The notes under the pieces are model-generated. The model saw nothing but the letters and a program-made list of their open reading frames with translations. It had not been told where the DNA came from and ran no database searches. A stretch of 64,000 nucleotides of DNA, taken from assembly GCA_046330395.1 (NCBI GenBank), contig JAXLSS010000003.1:186001-250000 (forward strand). The letters are read 5' to 3'. The stretch is from Ga0077560 sp046330395. Lineage in GTDB: Bacteria; Actinomycetota; Thermoleophilia; Miltoncostaeales; Miltoncostaeaceae. Position numbers and translations under genes: made by a program. Positions 28,173 through 37,380 of the stretch are shown here, piece after piece (position 1 is the first letter of the stretch; every line of letters starts with the position of its first letter).

Positions 28173-29284
28173 CACCCCGTTCGCCGGCGCGCTCCCGCGC
28201 GGCCGCGATGAGGGCCAGGTATCGGTCGGTGCACACGTCCCACGAGAAGCGCGCGCGCGCGCGGTCGGCGGCCGCCTCCCCGAGGCGGGTGCGTCGGGCG
28301 GGGTCGCCCACCAGCGCCGCCAGCTCGCGCGCCAGTCCGGGCACGCCCTCGCCCAGCGGGAACGTCGCGGCCGTGTCCCCCACCACCTCCAGGTTGGGCC
28401 CGTGGTCGCTCACCAGCAGCGGCGCCCCGCCGGCCATGCCCTCAACGATCACCGGGTGCGTGCCGCCCACCTCGGTGGGCACGCACATCACGCCGGCGCG
28501 CCGCACCAGCTCGGCGTAGCCGTCGCCGAACAGGTACCCGGTGAAGTGCACCCGCGGTCCGGCACCGGCGCGAAGGGCGTCGGTGTACTCCCGGGCGTAC
28601 GGGGCGTCGCCCACGATCACCAGGGGCCAGTCCACACCCGATTCGGCGTGCGCGCGCACCAGCAGGTGCGCGTTGTTCTCGGGCACCAGCCGCCCCACGA
28701 ACAGCACGAACCGGCCCGGTTCCACTCCCAGCCGCGCGCACAGACCGCTGTCCGGCGGGTCGGCCAGCTCCGCGCCGTAGGGGATGGCCGGGATGCGCAC
28801 GCCGTAGCGCTCCTCCAGCCGGTCGGCCACCCGGTCGCTGTCGGTGACCGCCAGGGTGGCCACCCTGCCGCTGTTGCGCTCGCACCAGCGGATGTAGGCC
28901 CGCGCCGCCTCCGGCCATTTGGCGCGCTCGGAGTCGAGGCCGTCGATCTGGAACACCGTGGGCACCCCCGCCAGGCCCGCCAGGGCACGATCGGGGCGTT
29001 GCCGGAGATGAAGTACAGGGCCACGTCGGGCCGGCCGGTGGCCAGCATGTGGCCGGTGCACAGCGCGGTGTGCGCCATGGTGTCCAGGTACTTGTTGCGC
29101 ACGGTCGGCAGGTGCACCAGCCGAAGCCGGCGTGGTGCGCGCGGCGCTCGGTCATGTGGGGGCGGCAGTACACGGTCACCTCGTGGCCGCGACGGCTGAA
29201 CCCGCGCGACAGATGCTCCACGGCGGTCTCGAAGCCGCTGTATGCGGCGGGGATCCCGCGCGTGCCCAGCATGGCGATCCTCAC
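28162..29284 (-). CDS. GT4 glycosyltransferase with DUF1972 N-terminus (frameshifted)
   Basis: About 374 codons; GTG 29284 overlaps the upstream stop. N-terminal RIAMLGTRGIPAAYSGFETA is the DUF1972 signature seen in rhamnosyltransferases of surface loci. Indels near 29130 and 28990 break the frame; the blocks LPTVRNKYLDTMAHTALCTG, VALYFISGNAPIVP, VPTVFQIDGLDSERAKWP, FVLFVGRLVPENNAHLLV, VHFTGYLFGD and MCVPTEVGGTHPVIVEGMAG survive. Last gene of the sigma-factor-headed minus-strand operon. Confidence 0.82.
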
Positions 29285-30348
29285 GCGCTCAGCCCCCGCA
29301 GTGCCGACCACGCCGCGGCGCCCATCCCGGCCAGGTGGTACCGGGCCGCCCGCCCTGGGCCCGCGGCGCGCAGCCGGTCGGCGGTGGCGGGCTCCAGCGC
29401 CGCACGCAGGCCGTCGGCCAGCGTCCCCACGTCGGGCCGCACCACGATGGCGGCCTCACCCACCACCTCGGGCAGGCTGCCGCGGTCGCTCACCACCAGG
29501 GGGCTGCCGCAGGCCATGGCCTCGGCGGCCGGCAGGCCGAACCCCTCGTACAGCGAGGGGAACGCCGTCACCGCGGCGGCGGCGTACAGGTCGGCCAGTT
29601 CCTCGTCGGTGACGTGTCCCAGCATCCGCACGTTGGGCGCACGGCGCAGGGCCGCCTCGCCGCCCGCCGCGCGGCCGGCCAGCACCAGCGTCAGGTCCGG
29701 GTCGCGCAGCGCGTCCACCGCCGCGGCCAGGGTCGCCAGGTTCTTGCGCGGCCCCAGGTCGCCCACGAACAGGCAGTAGCGGCCCAGGCCGAACCGCTCG
29801 GCCACGCGCTGGGCCGCGCCCTCGCGGGGCTCGAACACCGGGGCGGGCACGGGGCTCACCACCTGGATGCGCTCAGCGGGCACGCCGATACCGGCCTGCA
29901 CGTCCGCGGCCACCGCGTGGGAGGGCACGAACACGGCGCCCGCCCGCCGGGCCTCACGGGGCACCAGGGTGCGCAACAGCGCCCGGGCGCGCGGCGACAG
30001 CCACTCCGGGTGGGTCAGGAACGAGGCGTCGTGCACGATCAGGGCGGTGGGGCACGGGCCCCCCGGCGGGGCGATGTAGGCGAACACCGCGGCCTCCGAT
30101 TCCAGCCGCGCCAGGGCCGCGGGCGCCCCGCGCAGCAGCCGCGGGGCGTTGCCGGCGCCCACCGCCGCGTGCACCACGTTCTCGGGCAGCTGTGCCCGGG
30201 CGGCCGCGTGCGCGATGAGCGCGCACACCTGGTCGCCGGGCCGGGCCGCGGTCACCAGCGCGTGCACCAGCATCACGGCGTACCGGGCGTTGCCGGCGTC
30301 GCCGGGACGGGTCTGGCCCGCCATGTGGCAGTCCACGGCCACGCGCAT
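29281..30348 (-). CDS. GT4 family glycosyltransferase
   Basis: 355 residues; ATG 30348 (MRVAVDCHMAGQ) shares one base with the upstream stop (TGATG). GT-B: GDAGNARYAVMLVHAL, ALIVHDASFLTHPEWL, AGAVFVPSHAVAADV, CLFVGDLGPRKNLATLAAAV, LTLVLAGRAAGG, MLGHVTDEELADLYAAAAV, FPSLYEGFGLPAAEAMACG, LPEVVGEAAIVVRPD. Related to the WbpY/WbpZ-type mannosyl/rhamnosyl transferases and to the other GT4s here. Confidence 0.87.
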   Translation of the reverse strand: MRVAVDCHMAGQTRPGDAGNARYAVMLVHALVTAARPGDQVCALIAHAAARAQLPENVVHAAVGAGNAPRLLRGAPAALARLESEAAVFAYIAPPGGPCPTALIVHDASFLTHPEWLSPRARALLRTLVPREARRAGAVFVPSHAVAADVQAGIGVPAERIQVVSPVPAPVFEPREGAAQRVAERFGLGRYCLFVGDLGPRKNLATLAAAVDALRDPDLTLVLAGRAAGGEAALRRAPNVRMLGHVTDEELADLYAAAAVTAFPSLYEGFGLPAAEAMACGSPLVVSDRGSLPEVVGEAAIVVRPDVGTLADGLRAALEPATADRLRAAGPGRAARYHLAGMGAAAWSALRGLSA

Positions 30349-31448
30349 CAGGTGCGCACCACCGCGCGGTAGGCCGCCAGGGTTCCGGCCGCACACGCCT
30401 CCCAGCTCAGCGTGCGCGCGTGCGCCCGCAACCCCGCGCCGCGCGCGCGCAGGGCGGCGCGGTCGGCCAGCGCGTCGCGCAGTGCGGCGGCGAGCGCCTC
30501 GGGTCCGTCACCGTCCACCACCAGCGCCTCCGGCCCTCCGGCCTCGCGCAGCGCCGGGGTGTCGGCCACCAGCACCGGGCACCCGGCGCCGGCCGCCTCG
30601 GCCACCGGCAGGCCGAAGCCCTCGTAGGCGCTGTTGCACACGAACAGGGTGGCGCAGCGGTACAGGCGGTCCAGCTCGTCGTCGCTCACGAACCCCGCCA
30701 CCCGGCACCCCGGCCCCGCCATGGCCCGCACGCGCGCCTCGTCCGCCCCGCCGGCACCGGCCAGCACCAGCGTGCACGGCGCGGGCTGCGGGGGTGCGTC
30801 GCGCAGGTAGCGGCGGTGGGCCTCCACCAGGTCGGGCACGCGCTTTCGGGGCTCGTATTCCCCCACGGCCAGGATGACGTGCTCGGGGTGCTCGTCGGCC
30901 GGCCGCCTGGGGGCGATGCCGGTGTACACCACGGCGACGCGGTCGGGGGCGACGCCGTAGCGCTGCACCAGGTCGTCCCGGGTGGACCGGGACACCGCGA
31001 TGATCCGCTGCGCCCGCCGGGCGCTGAGCCGGGTGAACAGCGACGCGAAGCGGCGGAAGCCCCCCGGGTAGGCCTCGGGCATCACCTCCCACGCCAGGTC
31101 GTGGATGGTCACCACCACCGGGCGGGGGCACCACGCCGGCGCCCAGTTGAAGGTGGCGTGCAGCACGTCGGCGCGGTGGCGTAGCGCCAGGGCGGGCAGC
31201 ATCACGTGCGTCCACGCGAGGTCCAGCAGCAGGTTGCCCACGCTGGTCAGCGCGTTCCTGCGCGGCAGCGGTGGCGGCCCGTGCACCGCGTGCACCGTCA
31301 CGGGTTCCCCCAGGGCGGCCAGGGCCGGGATGAGCCCGTTCACGTACGTGGCCACCCCGGTGCGGCGCCGGCGCGCCATGCGGGCGTCCATCACCACCAC
31401 CAGCGGGCGGTCCCCGGGCCCGGCCGGTGACACCAGCGCGTCAGGCAT
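30348..31448 (-). CDS. GT4 family glycosyltransferase
   Basis: 366 residues, intact; its start region overlaps the upstream GT4 end by eight bases. GT-B: VVVMDARMARRRRTGVATYV, VLHATFNWAP, VVTIHDLAWEVMPEAYP, IIAVSRSTRDDLVQRYGV, VILAVGEYEPRKRVPDLVEA, CTLVLAGAGG, VAGFVSDDELDRLYRCATLF, CNSAYEGFGLPVAEAAGAG, LREAGGPEALVVDGD. The IHD and EGFGLPVxE motifs indicate an active retaining transferase. Confidence 0.87.
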   Translation of the reverse strand: MPDALVSPAGPGDRPLVVVMDARMARRRRTGVATYVNGLIPALAALGEPVTVHAVHGPPPLPRRNALTSVGNLLLDLAWTHVMLPALALRHRADVLHATFNWAPAWCPRPVVVTIHDLAWEVMPEAYPGGFRRFASLFTRLSARRAQRIIAVSRSTRDDLVQRYGVAPDRVAVVYTGIAPRRPADEHPEHVILAVGEYEPRKRVPDLVEAHRRYLRDAPPQPAPCTLVLAGAGGADEARVRAMAGPGCRVAGFVSDDELDRLYRCATLFVCNSAYEGFGLPVAEAAGAGCPVLVADTPALREAGGPEALVVDGDGPEALAAALRDALADRAALRARGAGLRAHARTLSWEACAAGTLAAYRAVVRT

Positions 31449-32553
31449 CCAGCGCCTCGCGGTAGGCGTCGGCGGTGCTGCGCGCGCACCGTTCCCACGT
31501 GAACTCGGCGGCCCGGCGGGTGCCGATGGCGATGCGCCGCAGCCGTTCCCCGGGGTCGCCGGCCAGGACGTCGATGGTGTCGGCCCATTCGCCGGGGTCG
31601 GTGCACGACAGCCCCGGCACCTCGGGGCCGGCGGCCTCGTCCATCCCGGCGCCCGCGCTCACCAGCACCGGCACGCCCGCGGACATCGCCTCCAGCACGG
31701 GCAGCGCGAACCCCTCCACCAGCGAGGGCACCAGCACGGCCACCGCCCCGGCGCGCAGGCGCTGCAGCTCGTCACCGTCCAGGTAGCCCAGCAGGTCCAC
31801 GCGGTCGCCCACGCCCAGTTCGTCCACCAGGCGGCGGAGGCGCGCGGCCCTTCGAGCCGACCACGGCCCGGCCAGTTTGAGCCGCGTGCCGGAGCGCACC
31901 CGCGCGATGGCGCGCACCGGCAGCCCCATGTTCTTGTGGGGTTCCAGGCTCTGGGTGGCGAGCACGTAGGGGGCCTCGTCGTCCCGGGGAGCGGGGTGGG
32001 GCGCTGAGGCCCCGCCGGCGGGTGCGCCGTGGGGGATCACCCTGATGCGCTCGGCGGGCACGCCCGCCAGGTGCACCAGGTCGTGGGCGGTGGCCTGCGA
32101 GGGCGCCAGCACCAGCCGTGCGTGCTGCAGCCGCCGCACGGCACGCATGTACGCGGGCCGCCCGAGCGCGCGGGGCCCGCGCAGGTACAGCGACGGGTAG
32201 CGCAGCGGGATGAGGTCGTGGCAGGTGGCCACCAGCGGCACCCCGTCGGGCATCAACCCGGGGTGCGTGGCGTGGAACAGCTCCGGGCCGATCTCCCACA
32301 CGCGCCGTGCGCCGGCGCGCGCGGGCCTGGGATCCGGGATGAGGGGGGCGTCCCAGTGGTGCATGCGCACCGTGTGGTGGATGAACCCGGCGGGCGCGTC
32401 CGCACCGTCGGCCACCAGCAGGCGCGGCCGTTCCTCCGGCGGCAGGGCGGCGAAGCCGGTGACGAGGCCCCGCACGTAGCTTCCGATGCCCCGCACCCCA
32501 TGGGGCCCCGAGAGTGGGGTTGCGTCCAGCAGAACGGGTGGCGGCACGCGCAC
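31441..32553 (-). CDS. GT4 family glycosyltransferase
   Basis: 370 residues from GTG 32553 (another GTG two codons downstream is possible). GT-B: VLLDATPLSGPHGVRGIGSY, LFHATHPGLMPDGVP, LVATCHDLIPLRYPSLYLRG, LVLAPSQATAHDLVHLAGV, VLATQSLEPHKNMGLPVRAI, VDLLGYLDGDELQRLRAGAV, VPSLVEGFALPVLEAMSAG. Sits just downstream of the secreted Ig-like gene and opens a run of four GT4 genes in the same operon. Confidence 0.86.
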   Translation of the reverse strand: MRVPPPVLLDATPLSGPHGVRGIGSYVRGLVTGFAALPPEERPRLLVADGADAPAGFIHHTVRMHHWDAPLIPDPRPARAGARRVWEIGPELFHATHPGLMPDGVPLVATCHDLIPLRYPSLYLRGPRALGRPAYMRAVRRLQHARLVLAPSQATAHDLVHLAGVPAERIRVIPHGAPAGGASAPHPAPRDDEAPYVLATQSLEPHKNMGLPVRAIARVRSGTRLKLAGPWSARRAARLRRLVDELGVGDRVDLLGYLDGDELQRLRAGAVAVLVPSLVEGFALPVLEAMSAGVPVLVSAGAGMDEAAGPEVPGLSCTDPGEWADTIDVLAGDPGERLRRIAIGTRRAAEFTWERCARSTADAYREALDA

Positions 32554-32600
32554 ACCGTATCCAACCGGTGCGCGCGAATCCCCGGGCTCGGAGCTCAGGC

Positions 32601-34403
32601 TCAGCCCACGCGAACCGTGGTGGGACGGCTGGTGGCCGCCGAGAACTGCCATCCGCTGTCGGTGGGCACGCCAACGCGGATGCGCAGGTCGAACCGCGGT
32701 GCCGCGGGGTTGGGCTGCAGCACCGTGGTCAGCATGAACCTGCCGCCCGGCCCGGTGGCCACCTGCTTCCACAGCCGCCACCCCCGGCCCGGCACCAGGT
32801 ACTGCAGCTGCACCAGCTTCCCCGCCACCCCCGGGTCGATGCGGCCCGCGATCCCGACGATCCCGGGTGGGCTCACGCGCCGCGTGGTGCCCGTGACGAT
32901 CACCCTGGGCCGCACGGCCATCCGCACGGGCGCCCACCAGCCGTCGCCGGTGAGCAGCCACCTGCCGGGCAGGATGGCCGGTGCGCTGAGGCTGAAGCGC
33001 CCCGTGGCGTCCGTGCGCGTCCGGGCGACGGTGGTGCCCGCTGCGTCGTGCAGCACCACCTCCTGCTCCGCCGCCCCGCCGGCCGCCCGCTGCACCCGGC
33101 CGCGCACCACCGCGACGCCGCCGAAGTCGGCCACCACCGCGCGGGACAGCCCACTCACGCTCACCCCGTCGCCGGTGAGCGCCGCCCCGCCGGGCGCCCC
33201 ACCCGCGGGGTCGGTGGTGACCTGTGCCGTCACCACCGCGGGTGCGGAGCCGCCCGCCACCGCCGGAGAGGTGGCCGACGCGGCCTGCGTCTGCCCACCG
33301 GGGCCCGAGGCCACCACGGTCACGCGCAGTCCCAGCCCCGCATCGGCGCCCGTGACGACGTGGGCCGTGCCCTCGGTGCCCGTCTCGGTGCACCGCAGCT
33401 CGCCGGTGTCGCAGCGCTGCCAGGTGACGCGGTAGGACGTCGGCGCGCCCTCCCCCACGCCCACCTCGGCGCGGACGGTGTCGCCCACCCGCGGTGCGCC
33501 TCCCGGAAGGCCGACGAGATACGGCGCCAGCACCGGTGCGGGCGGGGGCCCGACCGGTGCGGTGCCGCCGCCGGTCGTGCCGGACAGCACCGCCACCGCC
33601 ACGATGATCCAGCGCGCCTCCATCCAGACGGAGCCGCTGGCACCGCCGTCGCCCCACCCGGCGGCCGGCGGCTGCACCCGCACACATCCTGCCGTGGCCG
33701 ACGGCCACGCTCGAAGCAGGCATTTCCGGCGAGGTATCTCCCGGGTCGCGCCCGCGGCTTCCACCCGCGCAGCGACGACCACCTGCAGCAGCCGGACCAC
33801 CCGTCCCCGCTGGGCGGGGTGACCACACCCGCACCACGGGCGGCCGTGCCGCAGCACGCCCACCGCGCGCAGGGGCCGGCCGCACACGGCCGCCGGCGGT
33901 GGCGTGCGCGGCCCGAACGCACCGGCGGCCGCCGGGCCCTGTGCCGATGTGCCGCCGCCGCTCCCCGAGCCGGCCGTGCCGCCGCTGGTGGCGCCACCGG
34001 GGCGCGCCCAGTCGAAGCCGACCACGCGCTGGGCGGTGTTCCCGGCCACGTCGCACAGGGTGAGGCGCACCTGGTAGCCGCCCGAGGGCAGCGAGCCCAT
34101 GGGCAGCGTCATGTGCGCGGCGTGGGCGAGGGTGGGGCCGTTGGCGTGCGGCACCTGCACCCGGCCCAGACCCCGCGCATCGACGGATGCCTGGCATCCG
34201 TCCAGGCCGGAGCCGCCAGCATCGGCCGCGGCCACCTCCATCGACTGCGGGCCGTTGCCGGCGTTGGTGTCCACATCCATCGCCGTGATGGCGAGCGGTC
34301 GGTCGATCCGCACCACCACGGGCGCCGATGCCGCCGACGAACTGCCGGCGTTGTCCACCGAGCGCACCGTGACGCTGGTGGTGCCCTCCGCCGACACCTG
34401 CAT
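32601..34403 (-). CDS. Secreted multi-domain Ig-like/carboxypeptidase-regulatory-like protein, 3' part
   Basis: An uninterrupted 600-codon frame. It contains an Ig-like/Fn3-like region (VTVRSVDNAGSSSAASAPVV, YQVRLTLCDVAGNTAQRVVG), a Gly/Ser linker, a low-complexity Arg-rich region (about 33630-33900) that looks out of frame, and a C-terminal part with an Ig domain (PRVGDTVRAEVGVGEG, VTWQRCD with a second Cys), a CarboxypepD_reg-like unit (VVRGRVQRAAGG, TRTDATGRFSLSAP) and a related last unit. None of the three frames has a stop between about 33997 and 33320, so this is probably the continuation of the gene starting at 35382. An internal ATG at 33623 (MEARWIIVAVAVLSG) could instead start a separate secreted protein of 340 residues. 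Confidence 0.7.
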   Translation of the reverse strand: MQVSAEGTTSVTVRSVDNAGSSSAASAPVVVRIDRPLAITAMDVDTNAGNGPQSMEVAAADAGGSGLDGCQASVDARGLGRVQVPHANGPTLAHAAHMTLPMGSLPSGGYQVRLTLCDVAGNTAQRVVGFDWARPGGATSGGTAGSGSGGGTSAQGPAAAGAFGPRTPPPAAVCGRPLRAVGVLRHGRPWCGCGHPAQRGRVVRLLQVVVAARVEAAGATREIPRRKCLLRAWPSATAGCVRVQPPAAGWGDGGASGSVWMEARWIIVAVAVLSGTTGGGTAPVGPPPAPVLAPYLVGLPGGAPRVGDTVRAEVGVGEGAPTSYRVTWQRCDTGELRCTETGTEGTAHVVTGADAGLGLRVTVVASGPGGQTQAASATSPAVAGGSAPAVVTAQVTTDPAGGAPGGAALTGDGVSVSGLSRAVVADFGGVAVVRGRVQRAAGGAAEQEVVLHDAAGTTVARTRTDATGRFSLSAPAILPGRWLLTGDGWWAPVRMAVRPRVIVTGTTRRVSPPGIVGIAGRIDPGVAGKLVQLQYLVPGRGWRLWKQVATGPGGRFMLTTVLQPNPAAPRFDLRIRVGVPTDSGWQFSAATSRPTTVRVG

Positions 34404-35382
34404 GCCGGTGGGCGTGGACCACGCGCGGGCCGAATGAGTACTCGTTGCCGGCCCAGCCGGATGCCGTGTCGGTGCCCTGCGTGGTCGAGATGTCCACCGC
34501 GGCCGCGTTGGTCACGCACGCGGGCCGTCCCCGCCGGTGAACGAAGGGCACCGTGGGCGCGTGGCGGTCGAGGCGGAACGTGGTGGTGGCCGTGGCGTCA
34601 GGCCGGCCCGCGGCGCTGCGCGCGACGCGCAGCACGTGCTGGCGTCCCCAACGCCCGCCCACCGGGACGGCCGCCTTGGAGCCGCGCCGTCGGGGCAGGT
34701 CGCCCAGCGGCGATGACCGCCGTCGGTGGCCGCGACCACGACACCGCGGTCAGAGGCGTTGTCGGATTGCGTGAAGGTCACCGGCACGGCGTCGCCGGTG
34801 ATCCAGCCCTGCGCGACCGCGGGGTCCCCCACCGCGGGTCCTGCAGATCCTCGATCGCCACCCGGCTGAGCGCGGCCGTCCAGGCCAGCTGGTCGCCGGT
34901 GGACCGCCAGGTACGCCACGATCTGCGCGGCGACGCAGTCCGCAGGTGGCCTGGCGCAGGCGGGTCCGCCCACAGGCCGTACTCCATGGCGACGTACCGG
35001 TACGGGAGGGTGCCGTCGTCGTGCTGATCCACGTGACCGTTGACGGTGTTCTCGTAGATGGTGACGGCGGTGCCCTGGGAGGTGTGCCACCGGCCGAGCA
35101 GCATGCGATAGCCCACCGCCGGTCGCCGGCCCGTAGGTGTCGCAGTACTGCAGGAAGGCCTGGTCGCCCGCGAACGCGCCGAACGACGTGGACGACCGGA
35201 ACGCGGCGGTGCCGTCGGGGCAGGCGAGCTGGGCAGTGATCCCGCCGGCAACGTCCAGCTCGAGCTGAACGGCGGGTTCCTCGAAGCAGGCCCGGCGGTG
35301 GCGGTGACCGCCGAGGCGGCCAGCGTTGCCGCGCAGGCGATCAGCGAGCGTGCGATCCGGCGGCGGGGTTGCGAATGGTCAT
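34404..35382 (-). CDS. Secreted Ig-like protein, 5' part with signal peptide (frameshifted)
   Basis: ATG 35382 overlaps the sigma-factor stop (ATGA) and has AGGA eight bases upstream. After one indel near 35345 the frame gives a signal peptide (RSLIACAATLAASAVTATAG) then PACFEEPAVQLELDVAGG. Further indels near 35130, 34970, 34840 and 34690 separate the blocks YRMLLGRWHTSQGTAVTIYE, YRYVAMEYGLWAD, QLAWTAALSRVAIEDL, GWITGDAVPVTFTQSDNASD and TNAAAVDISTTQGTDTASGW. The protein continues into the frame ending at 32601. Several Cys residues could form disulfides. Likely an extracytoplasmic or wall-associated protein; function unknown. Confidence 0.62.
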
Positions 35383-36654
35383 GGGGTGTCCTGAGCGAGG
35401 GATTGGCAGGACCGTGCGGGGGTCACGGGCCCCAGATGGATGGCGCAGGCGCCGACGACGTCGGCCGACGCGCGGGGGGCGTGGTGCACCACCACCGTGG
35501 TGGTGGCGGTGCCGGTGCGGTGCTGCACCGCGTGTGGGGGCGTGAGGGCGTGGTGACGGGGGCGTGGACCGCCGTGTGCGCGGTGGCCACTCGTCGCGTG
35601 GTTGCGTGATGTCGTACCGAGGCCTGCCCTGGGTGAGATGCGTCGCCGCCGGCACCGAGGCGGCGCCGAGGAGTGGCTCAGCGACTGCGCCGTCGCGGCC
35701 ACCGGCAACCTGACCCGCGGGCAGGTGCGCACCGGTGTGGCCCGCCAGCAGCGGCAATCCCGCCGTGCCGGCGATGGCCGCCACCGCCGCCCCCGGCGCC
35801 CAGCTTGGCCGCCACGGGGCCCGGGGCGTCCGCCTTGGCCACCTGCAGCACCTGGCCCATCCGCCATGTGGCCCCGGCGCCAAGCCGCTCGAACCAGGCG
35901 AGGTGATGCTGGGGTCGGGAGCGGAGGCGTGCCCGCCACCTGCGACCAGCATCACCAGCACGAAAGGTCATCAGCCCGTCGTTCATCGGCGCCCGGTCCC
36001 GCAGCGCGGCGCGGCGCAGCCGGCGGTGCCGGACATGCTTCTCCACGGCGCCGCTCGGCGGATCGGCGCACCCCGGCGGCCACGCGCCCCGAGCGCCGGC
36101 TCCAGCGCGGCGCAGGCGTCGCCCCGGCCGATGGCCGACTCCATGCGCACCAGCGCGCGCCCGGCCCTCCAGCACCAGGCGCTCCCACCTTGCGGTGCAG
36201 GTACCCGTGAGCTCCTCGATGGTGCGCGACAGCTGGCCCCCGCCACCTGCAGCATCAGGCACACCCGCTGGGCCGGCGTGAGCCCGGTGAGGGCCTCGTC
36301 GATGATGAGGTAGCGCTCGCGCCACTGCAGGCGCGCCAGCGGCGATGGCGTCCTGGCGTCGTGATCCGGCAGGAGCTCGAGTGCGGCGTCGGCGGTGGCC
36401 TCCTCGCGCTGGTTGCGGCCCCGCATCGCGAGCGCCTCGTTGCGGATGACCGTGCGCAACCAGGCGAGGAAGCGCTCGTGCTCCACCACCGGGGTCCGCT
36501 CGAGCGCGATGACCATGGCCCGCTGGTAGGCGTCCTCGGCGTCGGCCAGGTTCCGGGTGAACCGCACCGCGTAGCGCAGCAATTGCGGCGCGTTGGCCAG
36601 CGCGTGGGCCACGGCTTGGCGGCGCTGCTCGGGAGTGGGGTGGTCGTCGGTCAT
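35379..36654 (-). CDS. ECF-like RNA polymerase sigma factor with long C-terminal extension (frameshifted)
   Basis: Reconstructed at about 425 codons, far longer than a usual ECF factor (about 180-200). Region 2: LLRYAVRFTRNLADAEDAYQ and FLAWLRTVIRNEALAMRGRN. Region 4: RYLIIDEALTGLTPAQRVCL, MLQVAG, then after an indel near 36235 EELTGTCTAR. The extension contains a HVRH-RLRRAALRD stretch reminiscent of an anti-sigma zinc motif, a possible membrane segment (AAVAAIAGTAGLPLLAGH) and a Pro/His-rich tail ending TTTVVVHHAP and AQDTP. ATG 36654 is preferred over 36693. The stop overlaps the secreted-protein start. A GGAAC/CGTC promoter lies upstream. Confidence 0.75.
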
Positions 36655-36764
36655 CCGGTGGGTTCGCTGTCGAAATTCGCCAAGAACAATCATGGAGCGT
36701 CAACCGCTCACTGATCAGAGGCATTTGGACGGGTGGTGTCACCCCCCAAGGTCGAGAAACAAAG

Positions 36765-36789
36765 GACGCAGTTTGCGGCCAAAGGTTCC
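36765..36789 (-). promoter_or_regulatory. ECF-type promoter, GGAAC-N16-CGTC, upstream of sigma gene
   Basis: On the minus strand GGAAC (36789-36785), 16 bases, then CGTC (36768-36765). This matches the classic ECF/sigma-E consensus in both sequence and spacing. It points at the sigma-factor gene with a leader of about 100 nt, so the operon may be autoregulated. Confidence 0.6.
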
Positions 36790-36846
36790 TCGCCCTGGAC
36801 TTGCATCCGCCGCGCCCGGATGCAGGCGCCCGCCACCCCGCGGGGT

Positions 36847-36852
36847 TAGGGT
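36847..36852 (+). promoter_or_regulatory. Candidate -10 element (TAGGGT) for thioesterase gene
   Basis: TAGGGT ends 8 nt before ATG 36861. Same geometry as at 10721 and 23242; suggests a leaderless or nearly leaderless mRNA. Confidence 0.4.
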
Positions 36853-36860
36853 GGTCGTCC

Positions 36861-37307
36861 ATGTCGAACCCGCGTGTGCACACCCACCGCTTCCGGCTGG
36901 TGATGTCCGAGGTGGACGTGGCCCAGATCCACTTCACGGCGCTGTTCCGGTGGATGGACCGGGGCCTGAGCGAATGGCTCGCCGAGGAGGGTCACTCCTT
37001 CACCCGCCTCCTGGACGAGGGTCCGGGGATCCCCATCGTGGATGCCCGCGCCCGGTTCCACGGGCGCATCCGCCTGGACGACGTGATCGTGCTGAGCACC
37101 TGGATGGCGGCTCCGGGCAACTCCTCGTTCCGCAGCCGCCACCGGTTCACCCGCGACGGGGATCTCGTGGCCGAGGGCGAGCTGGTGCACGTGTGCGTGC
37201 AGCGCGACACCCGCCGCACCCTGCCCGTGCCCGACTGGTTGCGCGCCGTGGCGGCGCCCGATGACTGGCTGCCCCCGCATTCGGTGGAGGATCCGGTACA
37301 CGGTTGA
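36861..37307 (+). CDS. Acyl-CoA thioesterase, hotdog fold (4HBT/YbgC-like)
   Basis: 148 residues, intact. N-terminal FRLVMSEVDVAQIHFTALFR WMDRGL follows the 4HBT pattern in which an Asp (in EVDVAQIHF) is catalytic; later DARARFHGRIRLDDVIVLST and FRSRHRFTRDGDLVAEGELV are the typical beta-strand motifs. Hydrolyses acyl-CoA thioesters in the cytoplasm; chain specificity unknown. Chosen ATG 36861 is at the hotdog start. Not clearly linked to the polysaccharide genes around it. Confidence 0.85.
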   Translation: MSNPRVHTHRFRLVMSEVDVAQIHFTALFRWMDRGLSEWLAEEGHSFTRLLDEGPGIPIVDARARFHGRIRLDDVIVLSTWMAAPGNSSFRSRHRFTRDGDLVAEGELVHVCVQRDTRRTLPVPDWLRAVAAPDDWLPPHSVEDPVHG

Positions 37308-37380
37308 CACATCCCGTGTTCCCCGCGTGCGACTCGGTGCCCCAGGCTTGGGCCACCGCGTCGGACGAGAGGAGACCGCG

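Noticed and set aside
33320..33997. A separate minus-strand Arg/Trp/Cys-rich protein in the middle of the secreted-protein gene
   Set aside because: The frame is one of three simultaneously open frames with biased composition and lies inside a larger gene; more likely an out-of-frame reading near an indel.
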